Assembly: GCA_938018045.1 (NCBI GenBank)
Contig: CALIIP010000024.1
Coordinates: 1-20,608, forward strand
Direction: 5' to 3'
DNA: 20,608 nt
Origin: an uncultured Flavobacteriaceae bacterium
Lineage (GTDB): Bacteria; Bacteroidota; Bacteroidia; Flavobacteriales; Flavobacteriaceae
Below the pieces are notes generated by a model. It saw nothing but the letters and a program-made list of their open reading frames with translations, was not told the origin of the DNA and made no database searches. Shown piece by piece: positions 8,865-17,166 of the stretch. Made by a program: the position numbers and the translations under genes. The first letter of the stretch is position 1; every line of letters starts with the position of its first letter.

Positions 8865-10058
8865 TTAAATTTCATTCAATTTTATGAAAAACTCTCTAAA
8901 TCGATCAATATGGTTTTTAAAGTAAAATGAATTTAGGGCCTCAGTCTTAGCACTCTCCTTCATTTTATTTTTTGTTTTTTCATTTAGTTGAATTGCTTTT
9001 AATAAAGAATTTACTAATTGTTCGACTGAATTATCATTTACAATAAAACCATTCTTTGCTTCGTGAAGGTACAAGCCAATATCACTAGTTAAATTTGCAA
9101 TTACAGGTACTCCTGCAGCTAAACTCTCTACGAATTTTGTTGGAAAACCTGCATGAGCATATCGCATATCTGGTCGTATTAAAACTGAAAAATCAGCTTT
9201 TGCTAAATTCATCGGAATTTCATTGTGATTTATTCTTCCATGAAAAACAATTGTTTGATCTAGCTCCTGTACTAATCTTTTGTCATTCTCTAAAACCTCT
9301 TCAATTTGTTCAGGACTTGGGCCAAATAAATGTAATCTGATTGAATGACCTTGGTCTACAATCTTTTTTACACTTTTTATTATTACATCAATAGAGTCTT
9401 TTTTTCCTGGAACACCTGCATAGACTAAGTTCAAACTATTTTTGTGAAAAGAAGATTCAATTTTAAAATCCCACTTCGAATCCTCAACATCAAATAATTG
9501 GGGCATACGAATAGTTGTCATACCTTTTTTAATATAATAGTTTTGGAGAAATGAGCTAATAGCAATTACCCCATCACATCTAGGGATTAAATTTTTTATT
9601 GTATAGTTTATATCCCATAGCATAGGACTCCACTTTCCTCCATTGACCTGACCAGGATCGTACCACTCTACAATATCAGTTACAAGTTTGATTCTTCTAT
9701 TTTTTGTATACTTCAATAAAGGTTTAAGATAAGTACTGCTATTTCCGTAGTAAATAATAATATCAGGTGAAATATCTTTTTTTTCTAAAATAGAAATTGT
9801 CATTTTGCCAGAAAAAATTATTTGTCTGGCTCTACTGATTATTGAAGCTTTATTTGGGATGTTATAATATCTAAACCCTTCAAAATTACCAGATAGGCAG
9901 TTTTGAATATTGGGTTTCATACATTTTCCAATAAATACCACTTTATATCCAAGGCTTTTTAGGATTTTACCAACACCAATAACTCTCGTGCTTGCTGCAT
10001 CTCCTGTTGGAAAATTAAATCTCCCTACTATTGCTATTGTTTTATTTGTATGTTTCAA
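8865..10058 (-). CDS. Glycosyltransferase family 4-like (GT-B) with altered EX7E motif
   Basis: A 397-residue GT-B protein that begins IAIVGRFNFPTGDAASTRVIG (8-28), the N-terminal glycine/Ser loop of GT4 enzymes. IVEWYDPGQ (129-137) and DGVIAISSFLQNYY (162-175) are typical of the first domain. LVYAGVPGKKDSID (211-224) starts the donor domain, with K219/K220 near the usual phosphate-binding site. At the EX7E position the sequence is HAGFPTKFVESLAAGVPVI (302-320): the second Glu (E311) is present, but the first is Ala (A303). Variants reading xAGFPTKxxE are familiar in this family, so I regard it as active, with less certainty. It is 11 bp after the Wzy-like gene and clearly part of the same unit. 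Confidence 0.88.
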   Translation of the reverse strand: MKHTNKTIAIVGRFNFPTGDAASTRVIGVGKILKSLGYKVVFIGKCMKPNIQNCLSGNFEGFRYYNIPNKASIISRARQIIFSGKMTISILEKKDISPDIIIYYGNSSTYLKPLLKYTKNRRIKLVTDIVEWYDPGQVNGGKWSPMLWDINYTIKNLIPRCDGVIAISSFLQNYYIKKGMTTIRMPQLFDVEDSKWDFKIESSFHKNSLNLVYAGVPGKKDSIDVIIKSVKKIVDQGHSIRLHLFGPSPEQIEEVLENDKRLVQELDQTIVFHGRINHNEIPMNLAKADFSVLIRPDMRYAHAGFPTKFVESLAAGVPVIANLTSDIGLYLHEAKNGFIVNDNSVEQLVNSLLKAIQLNEKTKNKMKESAKTEALNSFYFKNHIDRFREFFIKLNEI

Positions 10059-10069
10059 AAGATTTAAGT

Positions 10070-11266
10070 TTATTTTTTTGAAGATATCGGTATCGTTGAA
10101 AATTTAGAATTATAAGCAGTTAATACACCTATGAAAATGCAAAAGACAGAAAATAATCTAAAATATCCAATCATGATAGGCTCAACAAAAAACACTAAGA
10201 AAAAAGACAGCGCATATGCTAAGACTAAGGCATTGAATGAAATTTGTCTTGAGTTCAATCGAATTGTTCTTTTTACTTGAAAGAAGGATTTAATAGAAAA
10301 GAAAATAAGAAAAATCATTGGCATAACCCCACCCACCATGGCGACATCAAGCCATAAATTATGAGCAAAACCAAATTCATCTTTGTTCCAACCCATAGGC
10401 TTGGAAAAAATATTTTCGATTGCCTTTTCCCATCTTTCACTTCTACCTCCAGCACTTGCTACATTTTTTGAATCTTCCATACGACTTGCGTAAACTGACA
10501 TCCAATCGGCATTTTTATCAAAACTTACTTGGGAGGCAATTATTCCACATAAAACAACCAACATGAAAAGCATTGGAATATTTCTTTTGATAGATTGATT
10601 TTTTAGAGCATATATAATTGACATTAAAAGAGTTATCACGCTTATCGCTAATTGTGTTCTACTACCTAGTCTAATTACACATATTAGTGAAAGGAAAAAT
10701 ATTATACCACAAAATATATTAAATCTTAGACTAAGTTTCAGTTGTCTAATTAATAACACACCTGGTAGACACATGTTTAACATAAAAAAGCCACCCATTA
10801 ATGTTGCTGAAACGACACTACCGTTCCAAAACATGGGTAAATTCCTGTTGATTGATGAAAAGCCGCCATCTAAGAATACAAGTAGGACAGAAACCATAGC
10901 AGAAAAAGAAAAAAGAAACCCTATCATAATTAATAGAATTAAGAGATTCTTATGTGTACTATGTTCGTTGACCAAGTATTTACCCAATAGATAAAACCCG
11001 GGTGGAACAAAAGCGTAATTGTATATAAATTGCTGCCCTCCGTATGGATCAAAACTATAAAATAGCGCATATGTTATAGAGAATATACTAATAAGTACAA
11101 AGCCTGAATCGAGATTTTTAGATAAAAAATTCTTTTTAAAAAATATAAAGACAACCAAAAGCCAACTAAGGATATAACCCTGCATGAAGGGATCTATTAG
11201 GTAAATGATAAGACAAAAACCTATCACATAACCTATTGATTTAAAATATTTCAAACTAGAATTCAT
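10070..11266 (-). CDS. Wzy/WaaL-like O-antigen polymerase or ligase
   Basis: A 398-residue protein with about ten to twelve membrane segments. Landmarks of the Wzy_C/O-antigen ligase family are RLGSRTQLAISV (199-210), an extracytoplasmic loop with SAGGRSERWEKAIENIF (271-287), and AHNLWLDVAMVGG (301-313), where the His-Asn pair matches the HNxxL-type element. The family either polymerises lipid-linked repeat units in the periplasm or ligates a finished glycan to an acceptor. As the only such protein in the window, beside a set of glycosyltransferases and with a Wzx nearby, polymerase is the more likely role; ligase is the main alternative. Its ATG overlaps the stop of the upstream gene by ATGA at 11263-11266, indicating translational coupling. 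Confidence 0.86.
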   Translation of the reverse strand: MNSSLKYFKSIGYVIGFCLIIYLIDPFMQGYILSWLLVVFIFFKKNFLSKNLDSGFVLISIFSITYALFYSFDPYGGQQFIYNYAFVPPGFYLLGKYLVNEHSTHKNLLILLIMIGFLFSFSAMVSVLLVFLDGGFSSINRNLPMFWNGSVVSATLMGGFFMLNMCLPGVLLIRQLKLSLRFNIFCGIIFFLSLICVIRLGSRTQLAISVITLLMSIIYALKNQSIKRNIPMLFMLVVLCGIIASQVSFDKNADWMSVYASRMEDSKNVASAGGRSERWEKAIENIFSKPMGWNKDEFGFAHNLWLDVAMVGGVMPMIFLIFFSIKSFFQVKRTIRLNSRQISFNALVLAYALSFFLVFFVEPIMIGYFRLFSVFCIFIGVLTAYNSKFSTIPISSKK

Positions 11267-12432
11267 TTTGTTTTTGGAGTTAGCTTTCTAAAAACATTTT
11301 TTATCTTTTTTATTGTGCCTTTATAGAAAAGGTAACACAAATCATCGTAAATGATAATTTTGACATTGTAAAGAATTGAGTTATATCTAGTCTCTTTGAA
11401 TATATTTGTTGACGGTTCACTTGTGTCATATAAGAAGATTTGATTTCCTGCAATATTGAGTAAGATATTTGCATCCATAGGTTTTAAACTACAACCATAA
11501 GTTTTTAGAATTTTAAAATTTAGTTTCTTTGAACTAATGAAAAATTGTTTCTCTTTACATAATGGTTTGTAACCGTATAAACTTACACATAAATCTATGT
11601 GTTCTATATCCTGATATTCTGATATTTTGGTGTTTTCGAAAAACGCGTCGTAAACGCTGTTAGATTCTTTGAGAGAACTAAAAGAAAAACGATTTTCAAC
11701 ACCAAAACGCAAGGGTACTTGATAAGCTGTACTTTCATCAGAATTATGCGTTCCTACCTCACCAAAATTAGTGGTTAAAGAAATTTTTGGGTAAAGAAAA
11801 TATTTATTTTTTACAATAAGATAAGTAACAAAGTATTTCAACCAAGACTTTTCTGACCAAGCAATTACTCGTTCTGGTATGTTTTGTATTTTACTCAAAT
11901 CTGGGTTGGTGTCGTACCACCTTAAAAATTGTTTCCATTGTTTTTTAGTCCAGGCTTGACCCCATGAGGAGGCAAATTGGAAATACCAATTGTCATAGCC
12001 GTCTTCGATTGGTGAGAAATTTTGAAGATTTTGAACATTATATTGATGGTTGTACAATGAAACTCCACCAACTTCATCGTTGTTTTCTACAAACTCTAAA
12101 GCTCTCAAAGCAAAAGAATAGAAAGAAGGTGAAACTAATAGATCATCTTCTAAAACTATGATGCTGCCGTGCTCTAAAGCTAATGAACCACATTGTAGCA
12201 CATGTTTTCTTAACCCTAAATTTTCTTTATGAGTGAGAACGGTTTTTTTACCAAATCCCCAATTGAAACTTTCAGCTATAGCAATTACATCGGCATTGTT
12301 TTTTGCAAAATCAATACTTATAAATAAGGGTACTTCAAGTTCCTCATATTTCGCATTACTTAATGATTGCAATATTCGTGCTAAACACTGGGGTCTATTA
12401 AATGCAACTACTACAATAGGTGTTTGGGCCAT
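11263..12432 (-). CDS. GT-A glycosyltransferase (GT2-like nucleotide-diphospho-sugar transferase)
   Basis: A 389-residue protein that opens TPIVVVAFNRPQCLARIL (4-21), with the FNRP element of GT-A sugar transferases. ENLGLRKHVLQCG (70-82) and IIVLEDDLLVSPSFY (91-105) follow; EDD (95-97) is the likely metal/nucleotide-binding Asp cluster. FASSWGQAWTKKQW (153-166) is the family's Trp-rich acceptor segment. The same order of motifs is found in the broken gene at 3014-3960 (FNR, ILEDD, WGWASW), so the two are relatives. The C-terminal roughly 130 residues are less typical and I do not recognise them. It overlaps the next gene by 4 bp and starts 5 bp after the acetyltransferase stop. Sugar specificity is unknown. 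Confidence 0.87.
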   Translation of the reverse strand: MAQTPIVVVAFNRPQCLARILQSLSNAKYEELEVPLFISIDFAKNNADVIAIAESFNWGFGKKTVLTHKENLGLRKHVLQCGSLALEHGSIIVLEDDLLVSPSFYSFALRALEFVENNDEVGGVSLYNHQYNVQNLQNFSPIEDGYDNWYFQFASSWGQAWTKKQWKQFLRWYDTNPDLSKIQNIPERVIAWSEKSWLKYFVTYLIVKNKYFLYPKISLTTNFGEVGTHNSDESTAYQVPLRFGVENRFSFSSLKESNSVYDAFFENTKISEYQDIEHIDLCVSLYGYKPLCKEKQFFISSKKLNFKILKTYGCSLKPMDANILLNIAGNQIFLYDTSEPSTNIFKETRYNSILYNVKIIIYDDLCYLFYKGTIKKIKNVFRKLTPKTK

Positions 12433-12437
12433 ACTTT

Positions 12438-13148
12438 TTATTTTTTCTGACTATCGTAGAATTTATTAATATCAGTAAACTTCGAAGCGTTAGTCTTTAT
12501 CCAATCTTGGTCTTTATTCCACCATTGAAATTCTAATAAAAATTTTATTTTTTCCTCTGAAAATCTTTTTTTAATTTCTTTTGCGGGCACACCACCAACA
12601 ATTGAATATGGAGGAACATCTTTTACTACCAGGGCATTTGCTGCTACTATAGCGCCATCTCCAATACGCACGCCTTCCATTATTGCAGCCCCATCTCCAA
12701 GCCAAACGTCATTTCCTATTTGAATAACATAGTTGCCATTTTTATCAAAGGGTTTTGGGTGCTCTTCAAAAAGTTGAACATCTGTATAAGAGAAACCTAC
12801 TTGCTTAAGATTAGAGAAAAACGAAGGATGTGTGGAGACAAATTTTGAAGTTGGATGTTTTCCAAAAATGCAACGGACATTAGGTCCAATAGATGTATAT
12901 CTGCCAATTTCTGCTTTAAAAATTTTAGTATTTGCACCAATATAAGACGCAAATCCAATTTTTGAACTTACAAAGGAGCTATCGACTGAAAAAAAATTTC
13001 TACCCTCACATTCAATAGAATTGTTTATGTAAGCATTTTTACCAAAAATTATTTCATGTTTTTTTGCATATTTAATTTTTAAAAAGAACAATGCAATTCT
13101 TTTTAAAAAAGGAAAAAACACAAGAAGCTTTTGAATAAAATTCTTCAT
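12438..13148 (-). CDS. CatB-like hexapeptide-repeat O-acetyltransferase, first gene of the five-gene unit
   Basis: A 236-residue left-handed beta-helix acetyltransferase. A hydrophobic N-terminal stretch (about 6-24) may associate with the membrane. Hexapeptide turns run from about residue 40 to 95 and again from 141 to 185 (IGNDVWLGDGAAIMEGVRIG then AIVAANALVVKDVPPYSIVGGVPAK). The insert GKHPTSKFVSTHPSF (96-110) is characteristic of the CatB/Vat branch and supplies the probable catalytic His (H98). Such enzymes transfer acetyl from acetyl-CoA to a sugar hydroxyl in the cytoplasm, and would act on the repeat unit or a sugar intermediate before export. It leads the minus-strand unit, with 5 bp to the next gene. 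The acceptor is inferred only from context. Confidence 0.92.
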   Translation of the reverse strand: MKNFIQKLLVFFPFLKRIALFFLKIKYAKKHEIIFGKNAYINNSIECEGRNFFSVDSSFVSSKIGFASYIGANTKIFKAEIGRYTSIGPNVRCIFGKHPTSKFVSTHPSFFSNLKQVGFSYTDVQLFEEHPKPFDKNGNYVIQIGNDVWLGDGAAIMEGVRIGDGAIVAANALVVKDVPPYSIVGGVPAKEIKKRFSEEKIKFLLEFQWWNKDQDWIKTNASKFTDINKFYDSQKK

Positions 13149-13497
13149 TAATGGATGATACTAACTATTTCAATTATCTAAAATATAAAACTGTTTACAC
13201 AAAATTTTATTTCATTGATATTGAATAATTTTAAGGTTACAGTTATTTAATTGTCGACTTAATATAGAATCTTTTGTAAAGATAGTTATAATGGGCTATT
13301 CTTAAGATTAAATTAATATTGTAGTAATTTGAAATAGGTTTAGGAAGTCGAAGAGAAATAATTCGTTATAGTATCTTATGCTTTTTAACACCTAAGTTTA
13401 AGTTTCAAGAAATCATTGCATTAAAGTCAATAAAAAAGGAAACATTAATTTATGATAAAAGTTGACTTTTTTAAAATTTATTATCAGTTGTAATATT
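13149..13497. other. Intergenic region upstream of the five-gene glycan unit
   Basis: These 349 AT-rich bp lie between the stop of the PKD lipoprotein and the start of the acetyltransferase, both on the minus strand. The region should hold a terminator and a promoter. I saw no exact TAnnTTTG box. The only inverted repeat (AAAGTCAA 13423-13430 with TTGACTTT 13462-13469) has a 31-base loop and no T run in the needed direction. No coding sequence was found. Confidence 0.5.
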
Positions 13498-16400
13498 TCA
13501 ATTTGGTGGCGTAAAACCGGTATTCGACCAACTACAATTTGAATAAGATACATTAAGGCTGTATGATGGGCCACCCGGAATTCGTTCTTTAGAGAACTTT
13601 TGAATATTACTAATAGAACAGTTCGAAAGTGTGGTATTTGAATTAGCTCTATCTACTTCAAATAAATACTCCAAATTACTAAATGAACAGTTTTTGAAAA
13701 CGTTATTATCAGCACCACTAGTATGATTGGTTACATCCGCATACGAAAATGCAATAGCCGAAAAAGCATTCGTAACATTTACATTATCAAAGGTATTATT
13801 ATCACTTGCATCTGAAACATCTCCTGCTAAACCATCATTCCAATCTTGAAATAAAATAGAACAATTATTAAGATTAATATTTTGAAATAGATTATGGTGA
13901 GATCCGTTTGCCAGTCTAATTCCTGCGGCTTCCGGCGTAGTGTTGTTAATGTTACTTTCTTTTGTAATGGTACCATTTTTAATGATATTATTGGAGGTTT
14001 TTGGGAATTGAATTGCTAAAAAGGTGTTAATAATTGTGAAACCATTTATTGTATTTCCAGAGATGGTACCATTACCTTTCATACTAATTCCATGTCCAAG
14101 ATGTCTTAGTTGTCCAACTCTATGTACTGTTGTATTATTAAAATTAGAATTAGTCGTGTTTTCTCCTAGTAAGAAATAGTAATCCATTGGGTTTACATGA
14201 CTATTAGAATACACTTTGTTATTGCTTCCAGACATGTTATTCCCATTACTAACTGTTATGCCTTGGGCACCACAATTTAGAACAAAGGAATTATGTAGTT
14301 CGGAGTTGTTGCCTTGTAAAATGATTCCAGTACCAGAATAATTTAAAAAGGCATCACTTGTAGAAGTAGGGTAGGTATGGGCTGGATTAAAATCTCCCAT
14401 ATCAACTACTATAATATTTTTTAGAATTACGTTATTAGCAAAAGAAGTAATACCCTGTTTGTACTTAGTGATTTGAAAATTCTCAAAGTGTAAATAAGGT
14501 TGAAAAGTTCTTATAGCCGTTCCTTGGCCTTCCCCATTAGGAGCATACCCAACTAATAATGGCATTTTACTTGAACTTAGTTGCTGACCATAACCAAATG
14601 TTGATCCAGAATTACTTACTATATCGCCAGGCGTATTTGTATAACCAATAAATTTTATGGGGCTACCCGAAAATCCAGGATTTTCAGGAGTTAATTGTTT
14701 ATTGCCATAATTACCAGCTTTTACGTAAACTATATCTCCAGCCTGTGCTATATCGACTGCATGCTCTAAGCTCCATGCGCTATTTTCAGAAAGCCCATTA
14801 TTTGAAGAATTACCACTAGTAGTTACGTAATAACCATCTGCTGGGTTACCGCTACCTCCATTAGAATTTACAGTAATTGTTATCGAAGAAGAACTTGTTA
14901 AACCCTCAGCATCTGTTATTGTCAGATTTACAACATAGCTACCCGGATTAGTGAATAAGTGCGATGGATTATTGCTTGTTCCTGTTGTTCCATCTTTAAA
15001 ATCCCACAAATAGCCTGTGACTCCTTTATCATCTGTTGAATTACCTCCAACAAATTGAACGTTTAATGGCGCATTTCCCGTAGTTGGGTTTGCCGAAACA
15101 ACAGCAACCGGTGCTTGATTTTCAGCTTCATTAACAACAATTGTAATTGTTTTGGTATCTGTAAGGCCCGCTGCGTCCGTTACCGTTAATTCAACCTCGT
15201 AAGTTCCTGGTGTTGTATACGTGTGATAAGGATTTAATGTTGTTGAAGTAGCGCCATCTTTTAAATCCCAAAAATAACTTGTGATCGCGTTATCATCTGA
15301 GGAATTTCCAGCAACGAATTGAACCGATAGTGGTGCTGAACCTGTAGATGGATTACCATCAATAACTGCTATAGGAGCACTATTAACAGGGTCTGTTACA
15401 GTAATTGTTGTAATTGTCTTATTTGAGAGGCCGTTTTCATCTTTCACGATTAATTCAACTAGATAGGTGCCTGAAGAAGTAAAAGTATGTGAAGCGTTAG
15501 CTGTGTTGGTTGTTGAACCATCTTTAAAGTCCCATAAGTAACTAGAGATGGCGTTATCGTCTGTTGACTGGTCGCCAGTAAAAGTTACTGCTAATGGAGC
15601 TACACCAGTTGTTGAACTAACAGATGCAACTGAAATAGGAGCTTCATTAGCTGTTTCGTTAACCGTAATTGTAACTGTGTCAGTAGTTGAAAGACCCGCT
15701 TCATCAGTAACGGTTAAAACCACTTCGAAAGTTCCGACTGATATAAAAGTATGCACAGGATCCGCTTCAGCAGAGGTTGAACCATCTTTAAAATCCCAAG
15801 AATAACTACTAATAGAATTATCATCTGTAGAACTACTTCCCTTAAAAGAAACCATTAATTCAACACCGCCGCTTGATGGAGTTGCATCAGCAATTGCTAT
15901 AGGCTCTTCATTTTCATCGGTTTGCTCTTCTGTGGTTTCTTCAGATGTGGTTTCATTATTTGTTGTTTCTTCTTCAATAACTATTTCATCGGCATTCTCA
16001 GCTACTTCATAGCTTAGAACTAATTTAGGTCCAATACCTTGAATATGCTCTTTTGAAGCAAATGCTAAATCATTAGCTCCTAAATGATTTAATATTAATG
16101 TAGAAATTTCCGCAGTCATATCATCTGCGTTCAAAACAATTGCTTCTGTAGTTCCTATCTTATACTCTTTTGCAATAGACCCTAATTCATTATCAATTAT
16201 AGGTGCTGTTGTTTCTGATATACTATTTTCAGTCCAGTCACTTGAAGAACCCTTAAAAACGGTTACCGTGCCACTACCATCATCACTATTAATTGTAAAT
16301 TGAAGTGTTGCATCAGTAATTTTACCATTTACTATACTTATTGGGCTTAGATCAAACATTAAATAACTAGTTCTATGCCCTTCTTCTAAACGAATAATAT

Positions 16401-16692
16401 TTTGATTATAACCTTTACCACTTTGTAGGTGCGCATCATGAATCGGTGAAAAACTTATAGTTCTAATTTCAGTTGTTTCATCACTATTAATTTCGGAAGT
16501 AGTTTCTTCTTCAGCCGCCTCCTCTACTAATTCTTCTTCAGATTCTACTTCCAAAACAGAGGTTGCAGATTCCTCTTGCAGAATACTGTCTACAAGTAAA
16601 TCGCTATCCTTGCTACATGCAAAATTTATTAAAATGGAAAGAAAAACAAAACACAAAAATGCTTTGTGTATTCTGGTGGGATAAAATCTCAT
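13498..16692 (-). CDS. Surface lipoprotein: DNRLRE domain, four PKD domains, right-handed beta-helix
   Basis: A 1064-residue secreted lipoprotein. The signal peptide ends in INFAC, with lipidated Cys26 followed by SKDSD, an acidic start like the Bacteroidetes surface-export signal. An acidic Glu/Thr-rich tether (about 36-75) precedes a DNRLRE-type (CBM96-like) beta domain at about 76-231. A second Glu/Thr-rich linker (232-261) leads to four PKD repeats at about 262-345, 350-434, 439-521 and 527-609, each with a S-Y-x-W-D-[FL]-K-D-G core. The rest (about 619-1064) is Asn-rich right-handed beta-helix, starting YYVTTSGNSSNNG and ending GFTPPN. No type IX C-terminal sorting domain was seen. Beta-helices of this type occur in polysaccharide lyases and epimerases, but I cannot name catalytic residues. 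It is paralogous to 17167-19260 at both ends. Likely role: binding or processing the exported glycan. Confidence 0.9.
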   Translation of the reverse strand: MRFYPTRIHKAFLCFVFLSILINFACSKDSDLLVDSILQEESATSVLEVESEEELVEEAAEEETTSEINSDETTEIRTISFSPIHDAHLQSGKGYNQNIIRLEEGHRTSYLMFDLSPISIVNGKITDATLQFTINSDDGSGTVTVFKGSSSDWTENSISETTAPIIDNELGSIAKEYKIGTTEAIVLNADDMTAEISTLILNHLGANDLAFASKEHIQGIGPKLVLSYEVAENADEIVIEEETTNNETTSEETTEEQTDENEEPIAIADATPSSGGVELMVSFKGSSSTDDNSISSYSWDFKDGSTSAEADPVHTFISVGTFEVVLTVTDEAGLSTTDTVTITVNETANEAPISVASVSSTTGVAPLAVTFTGDQSTDDNAISSYLWDFKDGSTTNTANASHTFTSSGTYLVELIVKDENGLSNKTITTITVTDPVNSAPIAVIDGNPSTGSAPLSVQFVAGNSSDDNAITSYFWDLKDGATSTTLNPYHTYTTPGTYEVELTVTDAAGLTDTKTITIVVNEAENQAPVAVVSANPTTGNAPLNVQFVGGNSTDDKGVTGYLWDFKDGTTGTSNNPSHLFTNPGSYVVNLTITDAEGLTSSSSITITVNSNGGSGNPADGYYVTTSGNSSNNGLSENSAWSLEHAVDIAQAGDIVYVKAGNYGNKQLTPENPGFSGSPIKFIGYTNTPGDIVSNSGSTFGYGQQLSSSKMPLLVGYAPNGEGQGTAIRTFQPYLHFENFQITKYKQGITSFANNVILKNIIVVDMGDFNPAHTYPTSTSDAFLNYSGTGIILQGNNSELHNSFVLNCGAQGITVSNGNNMSGSNNKVYSNSHVNPMDYYFLLGENTTNSNFNNTTVHRVGQLRHLGHGISMKGNGTISGNTINGFTIINTFLAIQFPKTSNNIIKNGTITKESNINNTTPEAAGIRLANGSHHNLFQNINLNNCSILFQDWNDGLAGDVSDASDNNTFDNVNVTNAFSAIAFSYADVTNHTSGADNNVFKNCSFSNLEYLFEVDRANSNTTLSNCSISNIQKFSKERIPGGPSYSLNVSYSNCSWSNTGFTPPN
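14866..15909 (-). repeat. Four tandem PKD-domain repeats within the lipoprotein
   Basis: Four units of about 83-85 codons lie at 15909-15658, 15645-15391, 15378-15130 and 15114-14866. Each repeats the plan of an Ala-Pro-x-(A/S)-V opening, a (S/N)-S/T-D-D-(N/K) turn, the Trp-Asp-(Phe/Leu)-Lys-Asp-Gly core, a His-x-(Phe/Tyr) strand and a closing T-I-T-x-x-V-N/T strand. Similarity at DNA level is only partial, so the duplication is not recent. The paralogue at 17167-19260 has a short linker at this position. Confidence 0.88.
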
Positions 16693-16896
16693 TCTGGTTC
16701 GGGACTAAATTTAATAGTTTTTCATTTTCACTATCGGAGATAAACCCGATTTTAGTTTGTTAGTAGGTTGATATTCAATGAATATTTTGAGTAATTATTT
16801 TTTTAACTTACTATTTCTGCGCTTGAAATATTTCATTTTATCAACCTTAACATATTGTCTTTAAAAACAAATATTCGACAAACTGAACGGTTATAA

Positions 16897-16909
16897 CGAT
16901 GAAATGCAC
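16897..16909 (-). promoter_or_regulatory. Copy 1 of the CGATGAAATGCAC element
   Basis: The plus strand reads CGATGAAATGCAC, identical over 13 bp to copies at 16982-16994 and 19420-19432. It lies about 205 bp before the PKD lipoprotein start and downstream of the predicted -7 box. Strand is assigned from the gene it probably serves. Confidence 0.5.
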
Positions 16910-16933
16910 ATTTTTAGTATAAACTTACAATTG

Positions 16934-16941
16934 CAAACGTA
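16934..16941 (-). promoter_or_regulatory. Bacteroidetes-type -7 box (TACGTTTG) for the PKD lipoprotein
   Basis: On the minus strand this reads TACGTTTG, an exact fit to the TAnnTTTG -7 consensus of Bacteroidetes sigma-ABfr promoters. It predicts transcription from about 16928, giving an mRNA leader of about 235 bases. I found no TTTG at the proper -33 spacing, so an activator may be needed; the element at 16982-16994 would be centred near -60. Confidence 0.42.
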
Positions 16942-16969
16942 ATTATTCATTTTGAATAAATCGATTTTA

Positions 16970-16994
16970 AGCAGGTTTTTTCGATGAAATGCAC
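16970..16994 (-). promoter_or_regulatory. Long copy of the shared upstream element (PKD lipoprotein side)
   Basis: The plus strand reads AGCAGG, then a run of six T, then CGATGAAATGCAC. The 25-bp block matches 19408-19432 at 24 of 25 positions (G versus T at the fifth base). It lies about 290 bp before the PKD lipoprotein start and just upstream of its predicted -7 box, a position suited to an activator site. Confidence 0.55.
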
Positions 16995-17102
16995 AATTTA
17001 AAATAAATATCCTACAAAATTAAAAAATATTAAGATTTTCTTAAGAAGAGACTTGAAATTAGAACTCAATATTTTACGTAACAGAGGAATGTAATAAAAA
17101 AT

Positions 17103-17131
17103 TAAGCCCCTAAAATAGTTTTAGAGGCTTA
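17103..17131 (-). terminator. Rho-independent terminator of the smaller beta-helix lipoprotein gene
   Basis: AAGCCCCTAAAA (17104-17115) and TTTTAGAGGCTT (17119-17130) pair around a TAG loop with a single mismatch; one more T-A pair closes the stem. On the minus strand it is followed by six T. It lies 36 bp after the stop of the 17167-19260 gene. Confidence 0.85.
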
Positions 17132-17166
17132 TATGAATATCAATTTCTATGAAATCTTAATCAGAT

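Larger units (their letters stand above)
16693..17102. other. Long regulatory upstream region of the PKD lipoprotein
   Basis: No coding sequence was found here. The stretch carries two copies of CGATGAAATGCAC (16897-16909 and 16982-16994) and a -7-like box (16934-16941 on the minus strand). Its far end abuts the terminator of the next lipoprotein gene. Confidence 0.6.

Noticed and set aside
13423..13469. Inverted repeat AAAGTCAA...TTGACTTT as a terminator for the PKD lipoprotein
   Set aside because: The loop is 31 bases and there is no T run in the minus-strand direction.
15548..15805. Open frame antisense to the PKD repeats
   Set aside because: It mirrors the repetitive Thr/Val-rich coding strand, has no recognisable domain, and lies wholly inside a well-supported gene.
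16881..16889. Minus-strand ACCGTTCAG-like word as a LytTR half-site
   Set aside because: A single degenerate half-site without a properly spaced partner is not evidence.
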